A stretch of 64,000 nt of DNA from the NCBI RefSeq assembly GCF_009388985.1, contig NZ_CP036422.1:3114501-3178500 (forward strand), written 5' to 3'. Positions 45,556 to 54,010 of the stretch are shown one piece after another. The notes below the pieces were generated by a model that worked only from the letters and a program-made list of their open reading frames with translations, did no database searches and was not told the DNA's origin. This DNA is from Halioglobus maricola (GTDB lineage Bacteria > Pseudomonadota > Gammaproteobacteria > Pseudomonadales > Halieaceae). The first letter of the stretch is position 1. The number at the start of each line of letters is the position of its first letter. A program made the position numbers and the translations under genes.

Positions 45556-46044
45556 ATGAAGAAATACGATTATGTAAAAACCAAGCGCGAGGACGTGTTC
45601 CAGTACAAGGAAAGCCAGTTGCCGGCGATCAAGGCATTCCTGCGCTGGGGCAGCAAAGCCCAGGCCAGCGTCTTCCGCATGAGCAAGGGCCGGCTGATGA
45701 AGTCGTTCCTCGGCGGGCCGGTGTGTCTGGTGACAATGACTGGCGCCAAATCCGGTAAGACTCGCCATATCCCCCTGATCCACATCCGTCATGGCGAGAA
45801 CAAACTACTGGTGGCGTCCTCGGGCGGCATGCCCAAGAACCCAGTGTGGTACTACAACCTGAAGGCACATCCACAGATCAAGATTATGGCGGACGGCCAG
45901 GAGCGGGAATACATTGCCCGGCAAGTCGATGACGAGGAGAAAGCCGCACTGTGGCCGCTACTTGTAGACACCTACGCCGATTTTGACGAATACCAGGCCC
46001 GCACCGACCGCAATATCCCGGTCTTCAACTGCGAACCCGTGTAA
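45556..46044 (+). CDS. Nitroreductase/deazaflavin-type oxidoreductase (FDOR family)
   Basis: This 162-residue split-barrel protein has [22 protein letters not shown] and [19 protein letters not shown], the hallmark motifs of the F420-dependent Ddn-like group common in actinobacteria. Proteobacterial members exist in steroid-degrading and marine lineages; whether this one uses F420, FMN or another cofactor cannot be told. No signal peptide is seen. Its stop codon directly abuts the stop of the convergent DUF3604 gene. Confidence 0.85.
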   Translation: MKKYDYVKTKREDVFQYKESQLPAIKAFLRWGSKAQASVFRMSKGRLMKSFLGGPVCLVTMTGAKSGKTRHIPLIHIRHGENKLLVASSGGMPKNPVWYYNLKAHPQIKIMADGQEREYIARQVDDEEKAALWPLLVDTYADFDEYQARTDRNIPVFNCEPV

Positions 46045-48039
46045 TTAGCCGCGAGGTGTGTACCAGATCGGTGAACTCCAGGCCCGTTCCTGAATAACAG
46101 GTTCAAACACCGGGTCGGCACAATCAGCCGGCCGGTCCGCCTCAGGCAGCGCCAGGCACTGCTGGGCTGAATAGCGACAACTGGGGTTCTCCACCGCGCG
46201 CAAATAATAGATGGCTGAACTCTGAGGATCGAACTCCGGGTCTTGCCACACGGTACAGAGCTGGGCAAAGCCCTCGCCTCGAGGGCGACAGGTATCCATG
46301 TCCACGTCGGCGCCGTTATCTGGGTCGCCAGCGACCTCAAATACTCGCTGGTGGTGGTTACCTTCATCGTCGGCCCATCCTTTTATCACCTGCAATTGCT
46401 GTAACGGCGTACCCGGATAAGCCGCGGTGCCGCCGTCCGCATTGGCTGCCACCAGGAAAGTAGGCGCATCAGATGCGCGCGCAGGAAGATCTGCGCCCAT
46501 CGGGACCGCCTGAGCATAAGCCTTATCCAACATTTGCGGATCGCCGCATAGATCTGAGGGTAAATCCCAGGCGCCAAAAAAGCGCGGCTGGATGCGAGGC
46601 CCACTGGTACCGAAGGTTTCCTTGCGCTGCATGGCATCAAAAATCGAGTCGCGTGAATTCTCCGTTGCCCACACTCCGATCAGGCCGCCCGGATTATTGT
46701 AGGCATTGCCTTCATTCTCACTGCTGAAACTCGCGCGCTGTTCGGCGCGAGAGTCACCGTTACCCAAATGTCCTTCGAAGGCCGCTTCCTGCACGCCGCC
46801 GCTAGTAGCATTGTGCGTGTCCGTGCTGGCCATGATGCCGAACTTAAAGGGATTGACGCCAATACGCTGCTCCTCCTTGAGACCTTCTACCAGGGCATAG
46901 CGCACATAACTCTTGCGATCCAGGCAGTTGGGACCAAGATGCGGCAGCCAGTCGGCCAGAGGGCCGCTGTAACACTGGCCCGGTTGCTCGCCTTCCCCCA
47001 CGAAACGGGCAAAGGCCAAATCCTCGAAGCGCTCCAGATCACACAGCTCATCTTCCGCTCCGAGCACACCCTCGAGCCCATTGCGGCACTCCGAATCGCC
47101 CTTGTGCTGGGTAATTTCCACCAGCGGTTCTATCTGCTGACGCAGCCGAGCGCGATCAGCTTGTTCCTCGATACTATCGGCGCCGGGGTAATCCACTGCA
47201 AACATACGTCCGTTGCTAATGTTGGGGTTGTGGGGGATCGCGAGTACATCGCAGCCCGTACCGCTCTCTATGCACTGCTCCTTCAGAATACGCCACAGGT
47301 CCCACTCACGGTGCACATCGATATAGCTAACAGGGCGCTGCAGGACGGCCGCATTGCGGAATATCACGTTGCGGTGCAGATTGGAGCCCAGGCGGAAAGA
47401 ACTGTATTCATAGGCCACGAAGGCTGTGCGCTGGCAGTCGCTACTGGTGTCCTGCCAGGCTTGTGCGGCATCAATGGTGTTGCGCCAGTATTCGGCGGCG
47501 CGTGCGGCACAGTCAGCACCCTCTTCGCCACACACGTCCGCGCGGCGCTTGGAAAACGGCGACATAATTTGCATCACCAATTGTGGGGCGCGACCATTGC
47601 CGCTGCGCATCACCTCACAGAAGCTACTGCTATAGCCAGCAGCCACCGGATCGAAACACACATCCTGCTCACCAAAAAATTCCGCGTGGTCGGTAACGCC
47701 AGCGAAATCCAGCGGCCGGTCGATATACACTTCCCGTGCCTTGTGGTCATCACCCAAGGGCAGTTGCAGCGGGCCGCCGAAGGCATAGCGATAGGCATCC
47801 GCCGGCTCCATGCGGACATCAAAATTCCAGGCGTCATTGGAATAGGCCGTGTGAATGTGCAAATCACCAAACAGTGCCTGTCGATTGGGGTCGCTGGATG
47901 CGCAGGGTTCAGCCACCTGGCCAGCACTGAAGTCCTTCGCTGCATAGGCCGACTCGGAGGGAGGTTCAAGACCTTTGCCGCAGGCCGACAACACCATGCC
48001 TGCCAGCACAATTGAGACTACTCTCACTCGGCTATGCAT
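46045..48039 (-). CDS. DUF3604 lipoprotein, PHP-like metal-dependent hydrolase
   Basis: This 664-residue protein has a lipoprotein signal (VLAGMVLSAC) followed by a large DUF3604 domain with FGDLHIHTAYSNDAW, FAGVTDHAEFFG, AIPHNPNISNG and MASTDTHNATSG. The histidines and aspartates in these motifs resemble the metal-binding set of PHP phosphoesterases. Substrate is unknown. The ATG at 48039 has GGAGG about nine bases before it; the longer frame to 48132 overlaps the upstream gene. It follows the enoyl-CoA hydratase gene by four bases, so the two are co-transcribed. Confidence 0.9.
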   Translation of the reverse strand: MHSRVRVVSIVLAGMVLSACGKGLEPPSESAYAAKDFSAGQVAEPCASSDPNRQALFGDLHIHTAYSNDAWNFDVRMEPADAYRYAFGGPLQLPLGDDHKAREVYIDRPLDFAGVTDHAEFFGEQDVCFDPVAAGYSSSFCEVMRSGNGRAPQLVMQIMSPFSKRRADVCGEEGADCAARAAEYWRNTIDAAQAWQDTSSDCQRTAFVAYEYSSFRLGSNLHRNVIFRNAAVLQRPVSYIDVHREWDLWRILKEQCIESGTGCDVLAIPHNPNISNGRMFAVDYPGADSIEEQADRARLRQQIEPLVEITQHKGDSECRNGLEGVLGAEDELCDLERFEDLAFARFVGEGEQPGQCYSGPLADWLPHLGPNCLDRKSYVRYALVEGLKEEQRIGVNPFKFGIMASTDTHNATSGGVQEAAFEGHLGNGDSRAEQRASFSSENEGNAYNNPGGLIGVWATENSRDSIFDAMQRKETFGTSGPRIQPRFFGAWDLPSDLCGDPQMLDKAYAQAVPMGADLPARASDAPTFLVAANADGGTAAYPGTPLQQLQVIKGWADDEGNHHQRVFEVAGDPDNGADVDMDTCRPRGEGFAQLCTVWQDPEFDPQSSAIYYLRAVENPSCRYSAQQCLALPEADRPADCADPVFEPVIQERAWSSPIWYTPRG

Positions 48040-48043
48040 CGCC

Positions 48044-48856
48044 TCAATCCTCCATCCAATCCGGCCACTCTGTGGAGACCGACCCCGTCCATTCAGGAGG
48101 GCGCCGCTCAAAATACGCCATACCGCCCTCAATCGCGTCCGGCTTGGTCATGCTGAGGTTAAGCGCCCTGCTCTCTAGCCCGGCGAATTCCCCAAGGTCC
48201 ATATCCATGCCTTTCCAAAGCAAACGCTTGTGGAAAGCCATTGCCAGCGGTGCACTGTTCACAGCAATATCCCGGGCGATATCCATCGCGGTGTCCAAAA
48301 CCTGCTCGGCAGGTACGCTGCGACCGGCCAGGCCCCAGGCTACCGCCTCCTGTCCGCTGAGGCGCTGACCGCGCATCAGTAATTCCAATGCCCGCTCCAT
48401 CCCGATCACTCGCGGCAGCACATACTCCATGGCGAAATCGGTGACCACGCCTCGGCGCGCCTGCAGAAAGCCGTACTTAGCCTCATCGGCGAAGACCCGC
48501 ATATCTGCTTGCATCGCCATTCCCAGACCAGCGCCCACTGCATGACCATTGCAAGCCGCAATGACCGGCTTGCGCACATCCCAGGCCTGGGTGCTGAGGG
48601 GGCAAGAGTCAACTTCCACCGCGACCGAATCACTGTCGAAGGTTGCCCCGCCGCCACTCATATCAGCGCCGGCACAAAAACTCCTGCCGGCGCCGGTGAC
48701 CACCACCACACGCACAGCATCATCCTCATCGCACTGCTTATAAGCTGCGCCCAAGCCTTCTATTACACCCGAAGTCAGGGTGTTGTGAGCCTCGGGCCGG
48801 TTGAGGGTGATAAGCCCAATACCATCATTTATCTGCAGTAGTAATTCGTCATTCAT
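48044..48856 (-). CDS. Enoyl-CoA hydratase/isomerase family protein
   Basis: This 270-residue crotonase has the oxyanion-hole motifs SFCAGADMSGGG and ACNGHAVGAGLGMAMQADM and the region FLQARRGVVTDFAMEYVLPRVIG, in which no clear second catalytic glutamate is seen, so it may be an isomerase or another crotonase reaction. The ATG at 48856 is chosen; a GTG at 48883 is possible. Neither has a good ribosome site. The partner DUF3604 gene gives no clue to the pathway. Confidence 0.88.
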   Translation of the reverse strand: MNDELLLQINDGIGLITLNRPEAHNTLTSGVIEGLGAAYKQCDEDDAVRVVVVTGAGRSFCAGADMSGGGATFDSDSVAVEVDSCPLSTQAWDVRKPVIAACNGHAVGAGLGMAMQADMRVFADEAKYGFLQARRGVVTDFAMEYVLPRVIGMERALELLMRGQRLSGQEAVAWGLAGRSVPAEQVLDTAMDIARDIAVNSAPLAMAFHKRLLWKGMDMDLGEFAGLESRALNLSMTKPDAIEGGMAYFERRPPEWTGSVSTEWPDWMED

Positions 48857-48902
48857 AATAGTTTTATAGGCTGGAATACTCACTCAGCTTAATACATGCC
48901 CA

Positions 48903-48924
48903 CCCCGCCACAATGCCGGCGGGG
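48903..48924. other. GC-rich hairpin in the divergent region before the c-di-GMP gene
   Basis: CCCCGCC (48903-48909) and GGCGGGG (48918-48924) form a perfect seven-pair stem in the 250-base gap between two divergent genes. Further right, ATAAC and GTTAT (49013-49027) form a small palindrome next to a TATATAAA box, possibly the promoter of the GGDEF-EAL gene. Nothing else is seen in this gap. Confidence 0.35.
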
Positions 48925-49106
48925 GCCACGAATCGTTAGCGGCTTCGCTCACTGAGCGCTAGTTCGGTAATTTTTAATAAACATCCACTAGAATTCCGCT
49001 GAATTATTCCGTATAACTTCATGTTATATAAAGAATAAGGGGCACCGCTTCGAAATTGGGCAGAGAGCGGGCTTCACGACTATAAACGGGCATTCAGGGC
49101 GAATTG

Positions 49107-50813
49107 GTGGCACAACACACCGTACTCATCATCTCAGAGAACCAGACAGACCACCTGGTACTGTCGGAATGCCTTGAGCGCTCGCCTCTCAAGCAGTTTC
49201 AGCTGGCAAACTCCGAATCGATGGAGCGCCCGCTGGAGGCCCTGCTAGACCCGGCTATTGATGTCGTCATCATGTCCTACGGCCCGGAGACCGAGTACCT
49301 GCTCCGATTGGCCCAGAAGCATGACGCTACAATTCCCCTGATACTAGTACTGGATAACCCCGAACAGACCACACTGGAACAGCTGCGGGACCTTGGCGCG
49401 CAGGACTACCTGATTCGCGGCCAGATTCAGGACGCTCTCGTTCACCGCATTCTCGATTACTGCATCCAGCTCAAGCAGGCCAAGGACAAAATCCAGCAGT
49501 TGTCCAATCGCGACAGCCTCACCGGCGCACTCAACCGCGTCGGCTTCCGCGCGCATCTTGAGCGCGCTATGGAACGCTCCTCGCGCTACGGATTCAATAC
49601 TGCCCTCCTCTATATCAACATGGATCAGTTCGCCAATATCAACGACCACTACGGCGAGGCGGATGGCGACCTACTGATAAAAACGATTTCACGCAGGCTG
49701 ATCAACAAGATGCGCAGCACCGACAGTATTGCGCGCCTCGGCGGTGATGAATTCGCAGTAGTGCTCGAAGACGTTAACTCGTTTGCTGACGTTGAATTGA
49801 TTGCCGAAAAAATGCTCAAGTCCATCGCCGCACCCATGATCCTGAGTGAGCAACAAGTCTCTATCGACGCCAGCATCGGCGCGGCGATGTATCCGGATGA
49901 CAACAAAGAGTTTTCCGAGCTTGTAGAGAGTGCTCGCAGCGCGATGCAGCAGGCCAAGACCGTTGATGGCAACAAGTTTATTCGCTACTCCGAGCAACTG
50001 ACCTTTGACGATTCCGGCGCCACCTCGCTGGCGGCAGAACTCCGCACCGCGGTGCGCAAAAATCAGTTTGAGCTGCACTACCAGCCCCGCGTCGACCTGG
50101 AAACAGGTGCGCTGGTGGGCCTTGAAGCGCTACTGCGCTGGAACCACCCGGAGCGGGGTCTCCTCTGCCCAGGTGAATTCCTGTCTGCCTGCGAAGATAT
50201 GGGCCTGATGAAAACCATCGGTTACCAGGTGATTCAACACGCTTGCGCAGCCCAGGTCTGGATCGAAGAACAGGGTATTCGCAATGTGGATGTTGCTGTC
50301 AACATCTCCTTCTCCCAGATTCAGGACGATCGCTTCGTAGACATCGTCAAGGACATCATCAGCCGCACCGGCACCGATGCCTCCAAACTTGAACTTGAGT
50401 TGACCGAGACCACGATTCTCAAGAGCCCGGATGCGATTAAAGAGCGAATGGATGAACTGCGCCTACTGGGCGTCTCTTTCTCGCTGGATGATTTTGGCAC
50501 CGGGTTCTCGCAGCTTTCGCACCTGACCGAGCTACCGATTTCTGCCCTGAAGATTGACGCCTGTTTTGTACGTGACCTGCCCTACAATGCGCACCAGGAA
50601 GCCGTGTGCACCATGATCATCGAGATGGCTCGCCGTCTGGGTATGTTAGTGGTTGCAGAGGGCGCAGAAACCTATGAGCAGGTGGAATACCTGCGCGAGA
50701 AACACTGCCAGCAGGTGCAGGGTTTTTACTACAGCCCGGCAATACCGCTACAACAAATCCCCCGTTTTGTGGAAGAGCAGCGCCTCAAGCGCAACGACCC
50801 ACTCTTTTCCTGA
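49107..50813 (+). CDS. Pseudo-receiver/GGDEF/EAL c-di-GMP enzyme
   Basis: This protein of about 568 residues has three domains. Residues 1-125 look like a receiver, but the acceptor aspartate position reads VVIMSYG and the acidic pocket is SENQTD, so it is probably not phosphorylated. The GGDEF domain (about 145-300) has an intact RLGGDEF and an RxxD inhibitory site (RSTD) five residues before it. The EAL domain (about 310-560) has GLEALLRW, ELTET, DDFGTGFS, LKID and VVAEGAET, so hydrolysis of c-di-GMP is expected. The start is GTG with AGGG seven bases before it; a TTG one codon earlier is possible. Its stop abuts the stop of the convergent cyclase gene. Confidence 0.93.
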   Translation: MAQHTVLIISENQTDHLVLSECLERSPLKQFQLANSESMERPLEALLDPAIDVVIMSYGPETEYLLRLAQKHDATIPLILVLDNPEQTTLEQLRDLGAQDYLIRGQIQDALVHRILDYCIQLKQAKDKIQQLSNRDSLTGALNRVGFRAHLERAMERSSRYGFNTALLYINMDQFANINDHYGEADGDLLIKTISRRLINKMRSTDSIARLGGDEFAVVLEDVNSFADVELIAEKMLKSIAAPMILSEQQVSIDASIGAAMYPDDNKEFSELVESARSAMQQAKTVDGNKFIRYSEQLTFDDSGATSLAAELRTAVRKNQFELHYQPRVDLETGALVGLEALLRWNHPERGLLCPGEFLSACEDMGLMKTIGYQVIQHACAAQVWIEEQGIRNVDVAVNISFSQIQDDRFVDIVKDIISRTGTDASKLELELTETTILKSPDAIKERMDELRLLGVSFSLDDFGTGFSQLSHLTELPISALKIDACFVRDLPYNAHQEAVCTMIIEMARRLGMLVVAEGAETYEQVEYLREKHCQQVQGFYYSPAIPLQQIPRFVEEQRLKRNDPLFS

Positions 50814-52058
50814 TTACTTTCTCGAGCCTGGCCAGGCTACGCGATTGCGCCCCCCGCGCTTGGCGCGATAGAGCTGCTTGTCGGCTGCCGCAAGCACTTC
50901 CTCGGGCGTCTGCAAATCGTCGTCGCGATTGGCAATCCCCGCACTGACCGTGACATACACCGATTCAGCAGAGAGCCGTGTAGCGCCACGGCGGCGCGTG
51001 CCCTCTTTTGCTTTGACCGGGCGCTTGCCCTGATCACGAATAGACATACGGTAATTTGATATCCCCTCCCGCGCCTTATCCAGCGCGCCGGCGCATTCGT
51101 CCGCCGACTTCCGCGGGAAGACAACGCAAAACTCCTCACCACCATAGCGGTAAGCTGTGCCGCCGCCCCCAACCCGGCGAATACGCGAAGCGACAAGCTT
51201 GAGCACCTCGTCGCCCACGTCATGGCCATGGGTGTCGTTGAATTTCTTGAAATGGTCGACATCCACCATCGCGATACTATAGTTGCGCCCAAGGCTTTGC
51301 AGACGCTCGTTAAGCGCCCTGCGACCCGGCAAGCCAGTGAGTTCGTCGCGATAAGCCATGGAATGCGAGCCACGCAGTAACCCCCAACCCACCGACAGCA
51401 GGCCGGCACACGCCATCACAACAGAAATATACTCGAGATGGAGAAATGCGAGCGCACAGAAACCTGCCAGCAGCGCCCCGAATAAGGCGCTCTCTGTTTC
51501 ATCGTCGCGCGCCAGCACCAGATAGATCGCGACCAGGGCCGCCCCTGCAATCAGCCAGGACACCGCGCGTGAGAGCATGTACTCCTCATGCGTAGGCGCG
51601 GCGAATTTCTCCGCCCAGACAGCCTCAGTGGTGCCTATCCAACCCGACGCCGCATAGCAAAGCCCCAGCAGCGCGGTGAATACGACAACCATCAGCAAAC
51701 TACGCAGCGTGAGCAAGCCATAGTCCCGCACCACCAGCAGATAGGTGATACCCACAGCGAGGGCCAGACCGGCAAAAAGAAAGAGCTGACCGGCTGCCGG
51801 CTGGGTCAGGCTCACCTGCAGGTGGAACTTGATCAGTAAATAGAGGCCAGTAGAGGCCAGCGCAGCCAGCGCCAGACGCAGACGATTAAACATCCACGCC
51901 AGCCCACAGCAGATAAGGCAGAGGAAATAAGGTAAATAGTCGAGGAAAATACTGGCTTCCTGCCCCAACTGAGAGGCAAAGCTGCGCGCCCACATAGCCA
52001 GCGCAACGAGCAACAAAGGAACCACCAGCCTGTATCCTGCAGACAGATGTACTCGCAT
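50814..52058 (-). CDS. Membrane diguanylate cyclase (GGEEF)
   Basis: This protein of about 414 residues has six or seven hydrophobic helices in its first 240 residues and a C-terminal GGDEF domain with MAYRDELTGLPGRRALNERL, DVDHFKKFNDTHGHDVGDEVL and an active RYGGEEF. The RxxD inhibitory site is replaced by glycines, so product inhibition is unlikely. A basic loop (about 360-385, Lys/Arg-rich) is inserted before the last strands. The ATG at 52058 is chosen; a GTG at 52097 would add 13 residues. It senses an unknown signal within the membrane. Confidence 0.9.
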   Translation of the reverse strand: MRVHLSAGYRLVVPLLLVALAMWARSFASQLGQEASIFLDYLPYFLCLICCGLAWMFNRLRLALAALASTGLYLLIKFHLQVSLTQPAAGQLFLFAGLALAVGITYLLVVRDYGLLTLRSLLMVVVFTALLGLCYAASGWIGTTEAVWAEKFAAPTHEEYMLSRAVSWLIAGAALVAIYLVLARDDETESALFGALLAGFCALAFLHLEYISVVMACAGLLSVGWGLLRGSHSMAYRDELTGLPGRRALNERLQSLGRNYSIAMVDVDHFKKFNDTHGHDVGDEVLKLVASRIRRVGGGGTAYRYGGEEFCVVFPRKSADECAGALDKAREGISNYRMSIRDQGKRPVKAKEGTRRRGATRLSAESVYVTVSAGIANRDDDLQTPEEVLAAADKQLYRAKRGGRNRVAWPGSRK

Positions 52059-52189
52059 GCTCAGTCCGTCACTCCCCCATAAATGATTCTGCTCCACCGA
52101 TAACCCCGATGCTTTTATTATTCGGGCTAGGCGGGCGTTGTTAGTGATGATAGCCTACCTCACTCTCAAAAAATTTTCCGCTTCTAATC

Positions 52190-54001
52190 ATGCCCAGCGA
52201 CGACCGCGCTCACTACCGCGCCAAAATTCTAGTTTGCGACGACGACTTCAACGTTCGTCTTCTCACACGCCAGTGTCTGGAAGCAGAAGACATGGTGGTA
52301 GTCGAGGCCGCCGATGGCACCGAGGCGCTGGATGTGTTCGCTCGAGAGCGCCCCGACCTTGTGTTCCTCGATGTTGAAATGCCTGGAATGACTGGCCTGG
52401 AAGTCTGCCAGCGCATTCGCCAGATGCCTCAGGGTGAATCGATCCCGATCATGATTGTGACGGGTTCCGATGACCGCAAGTCCATCGACCAGGGCTTTGA
52501 AGCCGGCGCCACCCAGTACAAAACCAAGCCCGTCAACTGGTCACTCCTGGGCCGCGACGTGCAATATATGCTGCGCGCCTCCGACGCATTCAACTCGCTC
52601 AAACGTCAGGAAGACCGCCTGCGTTACCTCGCCTACTACGACCCGCTCACCAGCCTGCCCAACCGGCGCAGCTTCAACGAGCAGTTGAATCGAATTCTGA
52701 AACGCTGTCGCCGACACGAAACCGGTGCTGCGCTTCTCTTTATCGACCTTGACCATTTCAAACGCATCAACGATTCCATCGGTCATAGCCGTGGCGATCG
52801 CCTGTTGGTAGAGATTGCCAAGCGGCTCACGGTAGAACTGCGCGAAGACGACGCGATCAACTACTACACCGACAATGACGCAAGCACAGAGGAAGCCTTC
52901 ACCAGCAACACCGAGATCGCGCGCCTGGGCGGCGACGAGTTCACTGTTGTACTGTCCGATGTGAACGACATCAGCCACATCGAAAAAGTGGCCAAGCGCA
53001 TACTGCACACACTGTCGGAACCTATTTCACTGCAATCGCACAATCCGGTGGTAACCCCAAGTATTGGTATCGCAGTCTTCCCGCAGGACGGCGAGGATCC
53101 CGATGCCCTGATCCGCAATGCCGACACGGCCATGTATGTAGCCAAGGCCGCCGGCCGCGCATGCTTCCGCTTCTACAATGAGGAAATGAACGCGCGTGCC
53201 GTGGAACAGCTCAAGATGGAAGAAGAGCTGCGCTACGCAATGAGCAGCAATCAGCTGGAACTTCGCTACCAGCCCCAGATCGATACCCGCACCGGCGCGG
53301 TGGTTAGCATGGAGGCCCTGATGCGCTGGAAGCATCCGGAGCGCGGCATGATCTCGCCACTGGATTTTATCCCGGTTGCCGAGCGTACCGGCCAGATCAT
53401 CGAACTGGGTGACTGGGTACTGGGTGAGGTAGACCGCCACTGCCGCTACTGGGACTCCCTCGGGTTGCCAGAATTTCGGGTGTGCGTGAATATCTCACCC
53501 ATCCAGTTCAACCAGGACGACCTGCCCCGACGCATCAAGCGCTTTCTGGATAATGCCAAACTTCCAGCCAGCCGCCTCGAGCTGGAACTCACAGAGAGCG
53601 CGATCATGACCGATGCGCCGGCAAACATTAAGAAACTCGGACAGTTGAAGGAACTCGGGCTGGATGTGGCCGTGGACGACTTCGGTACCGGCTACTCCTC
53701 GTTGAGCTATCTGAAGCGTTTCCCCATCGACACGCTGAAGATTGACCAGAGCTTCGTAGCAGACCTGGACACCACCGACGGTGCGGGCATTGTCGATGCG
53801 ATTATCGCGCTTTCCAACACCTTGAACCTGCGTGTTATTGCCGAGGGCATAGAAGAGAAGCCTCAATTGGATTATCTCGTCGCCAAAGGCTGCCACCTGC
53901 TCCAGGGCTACTTCTTCGCCCGACCTCTCTACCCCGAAGACGTACCAGACATGCTGCAGCAGAATTTCTCCCAGGACCTTATTCCTGCAGAGCAGCACTG
54001 A
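52190..54001 (+). CDS. Response regulator REC-GGDEF-EAL
   Basis: This 603-residue protein starts with a complete receiver domain: CDDDF acidic pocket, acceptor D61 in LVFLDVEMPG, IVTGSD and YKTKP. It is followed by GGDEF (about 135-320) and EAL (about 335-590) domains. RLGGDEF is intact, but about 20 acidic residues are inserted between REDD, which would be the inhibitory site, and the GGDEF motif. The EAL part has SMEALMRW, ELTES, DDFGTGYSS, LKIDQSF and VIAEGIEE, so both activities may be present. No kinase gene is adjacent; phosphorylation presumably comes from elsewhere. Confidence 0.95.
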   Translation: MPSDDRAHYRAKILVCDDDFNVRLLTRQCLEAEDMVVVEAADGTEALDVFARERPDLVFLDVEMPGMTGLEVCQRIRQMPQGESIPIMIVTGSDDRKSIDQGFEAGATQYKTKPVNWSLLGRDVQYMLRASDAFNSLKRQEDRLRYLAYYDPLTSLPNRRSFNEQLNRILKRCRRHETGAALLFIDLDHFKRINDSIGHSRGDRLLVEIAKRLTVELREDDAINYYTDNDASTEEAFTSNTEIARLGGDEFTVVLSDVNDISHIEKVAKRILHTLSEPISLQSHNPVVTPSIGIAVFPQDGEDPDALIRNADTAMYVAKAAGRACFRFYNEEMNARAVEQLKMEEELRYAMSSNQLELRYQPQIDTRTGAVVSMEALMRWKHPERGMISPLDFIPVAERTGQIIELGDWVLGEVDRHCRYWDSLGLPEFRVCVNISPIQFNQDDLPRRIKRFLDNAKLPASRLELELTESAIMTDAPANIKKLGQLKELGLDVAVDDFGTGYSSLSYLKRFPIDTLKIDQSFVADLDTTDGAGIVDAIIALSNTLNLRVIAEGIEEKPQLDYLVAKGCHLLQGYFFARPLYPEDVPDMLQQNFSQDLIPAEQH

Positions 54002-54010
54002 TTCAAACCC

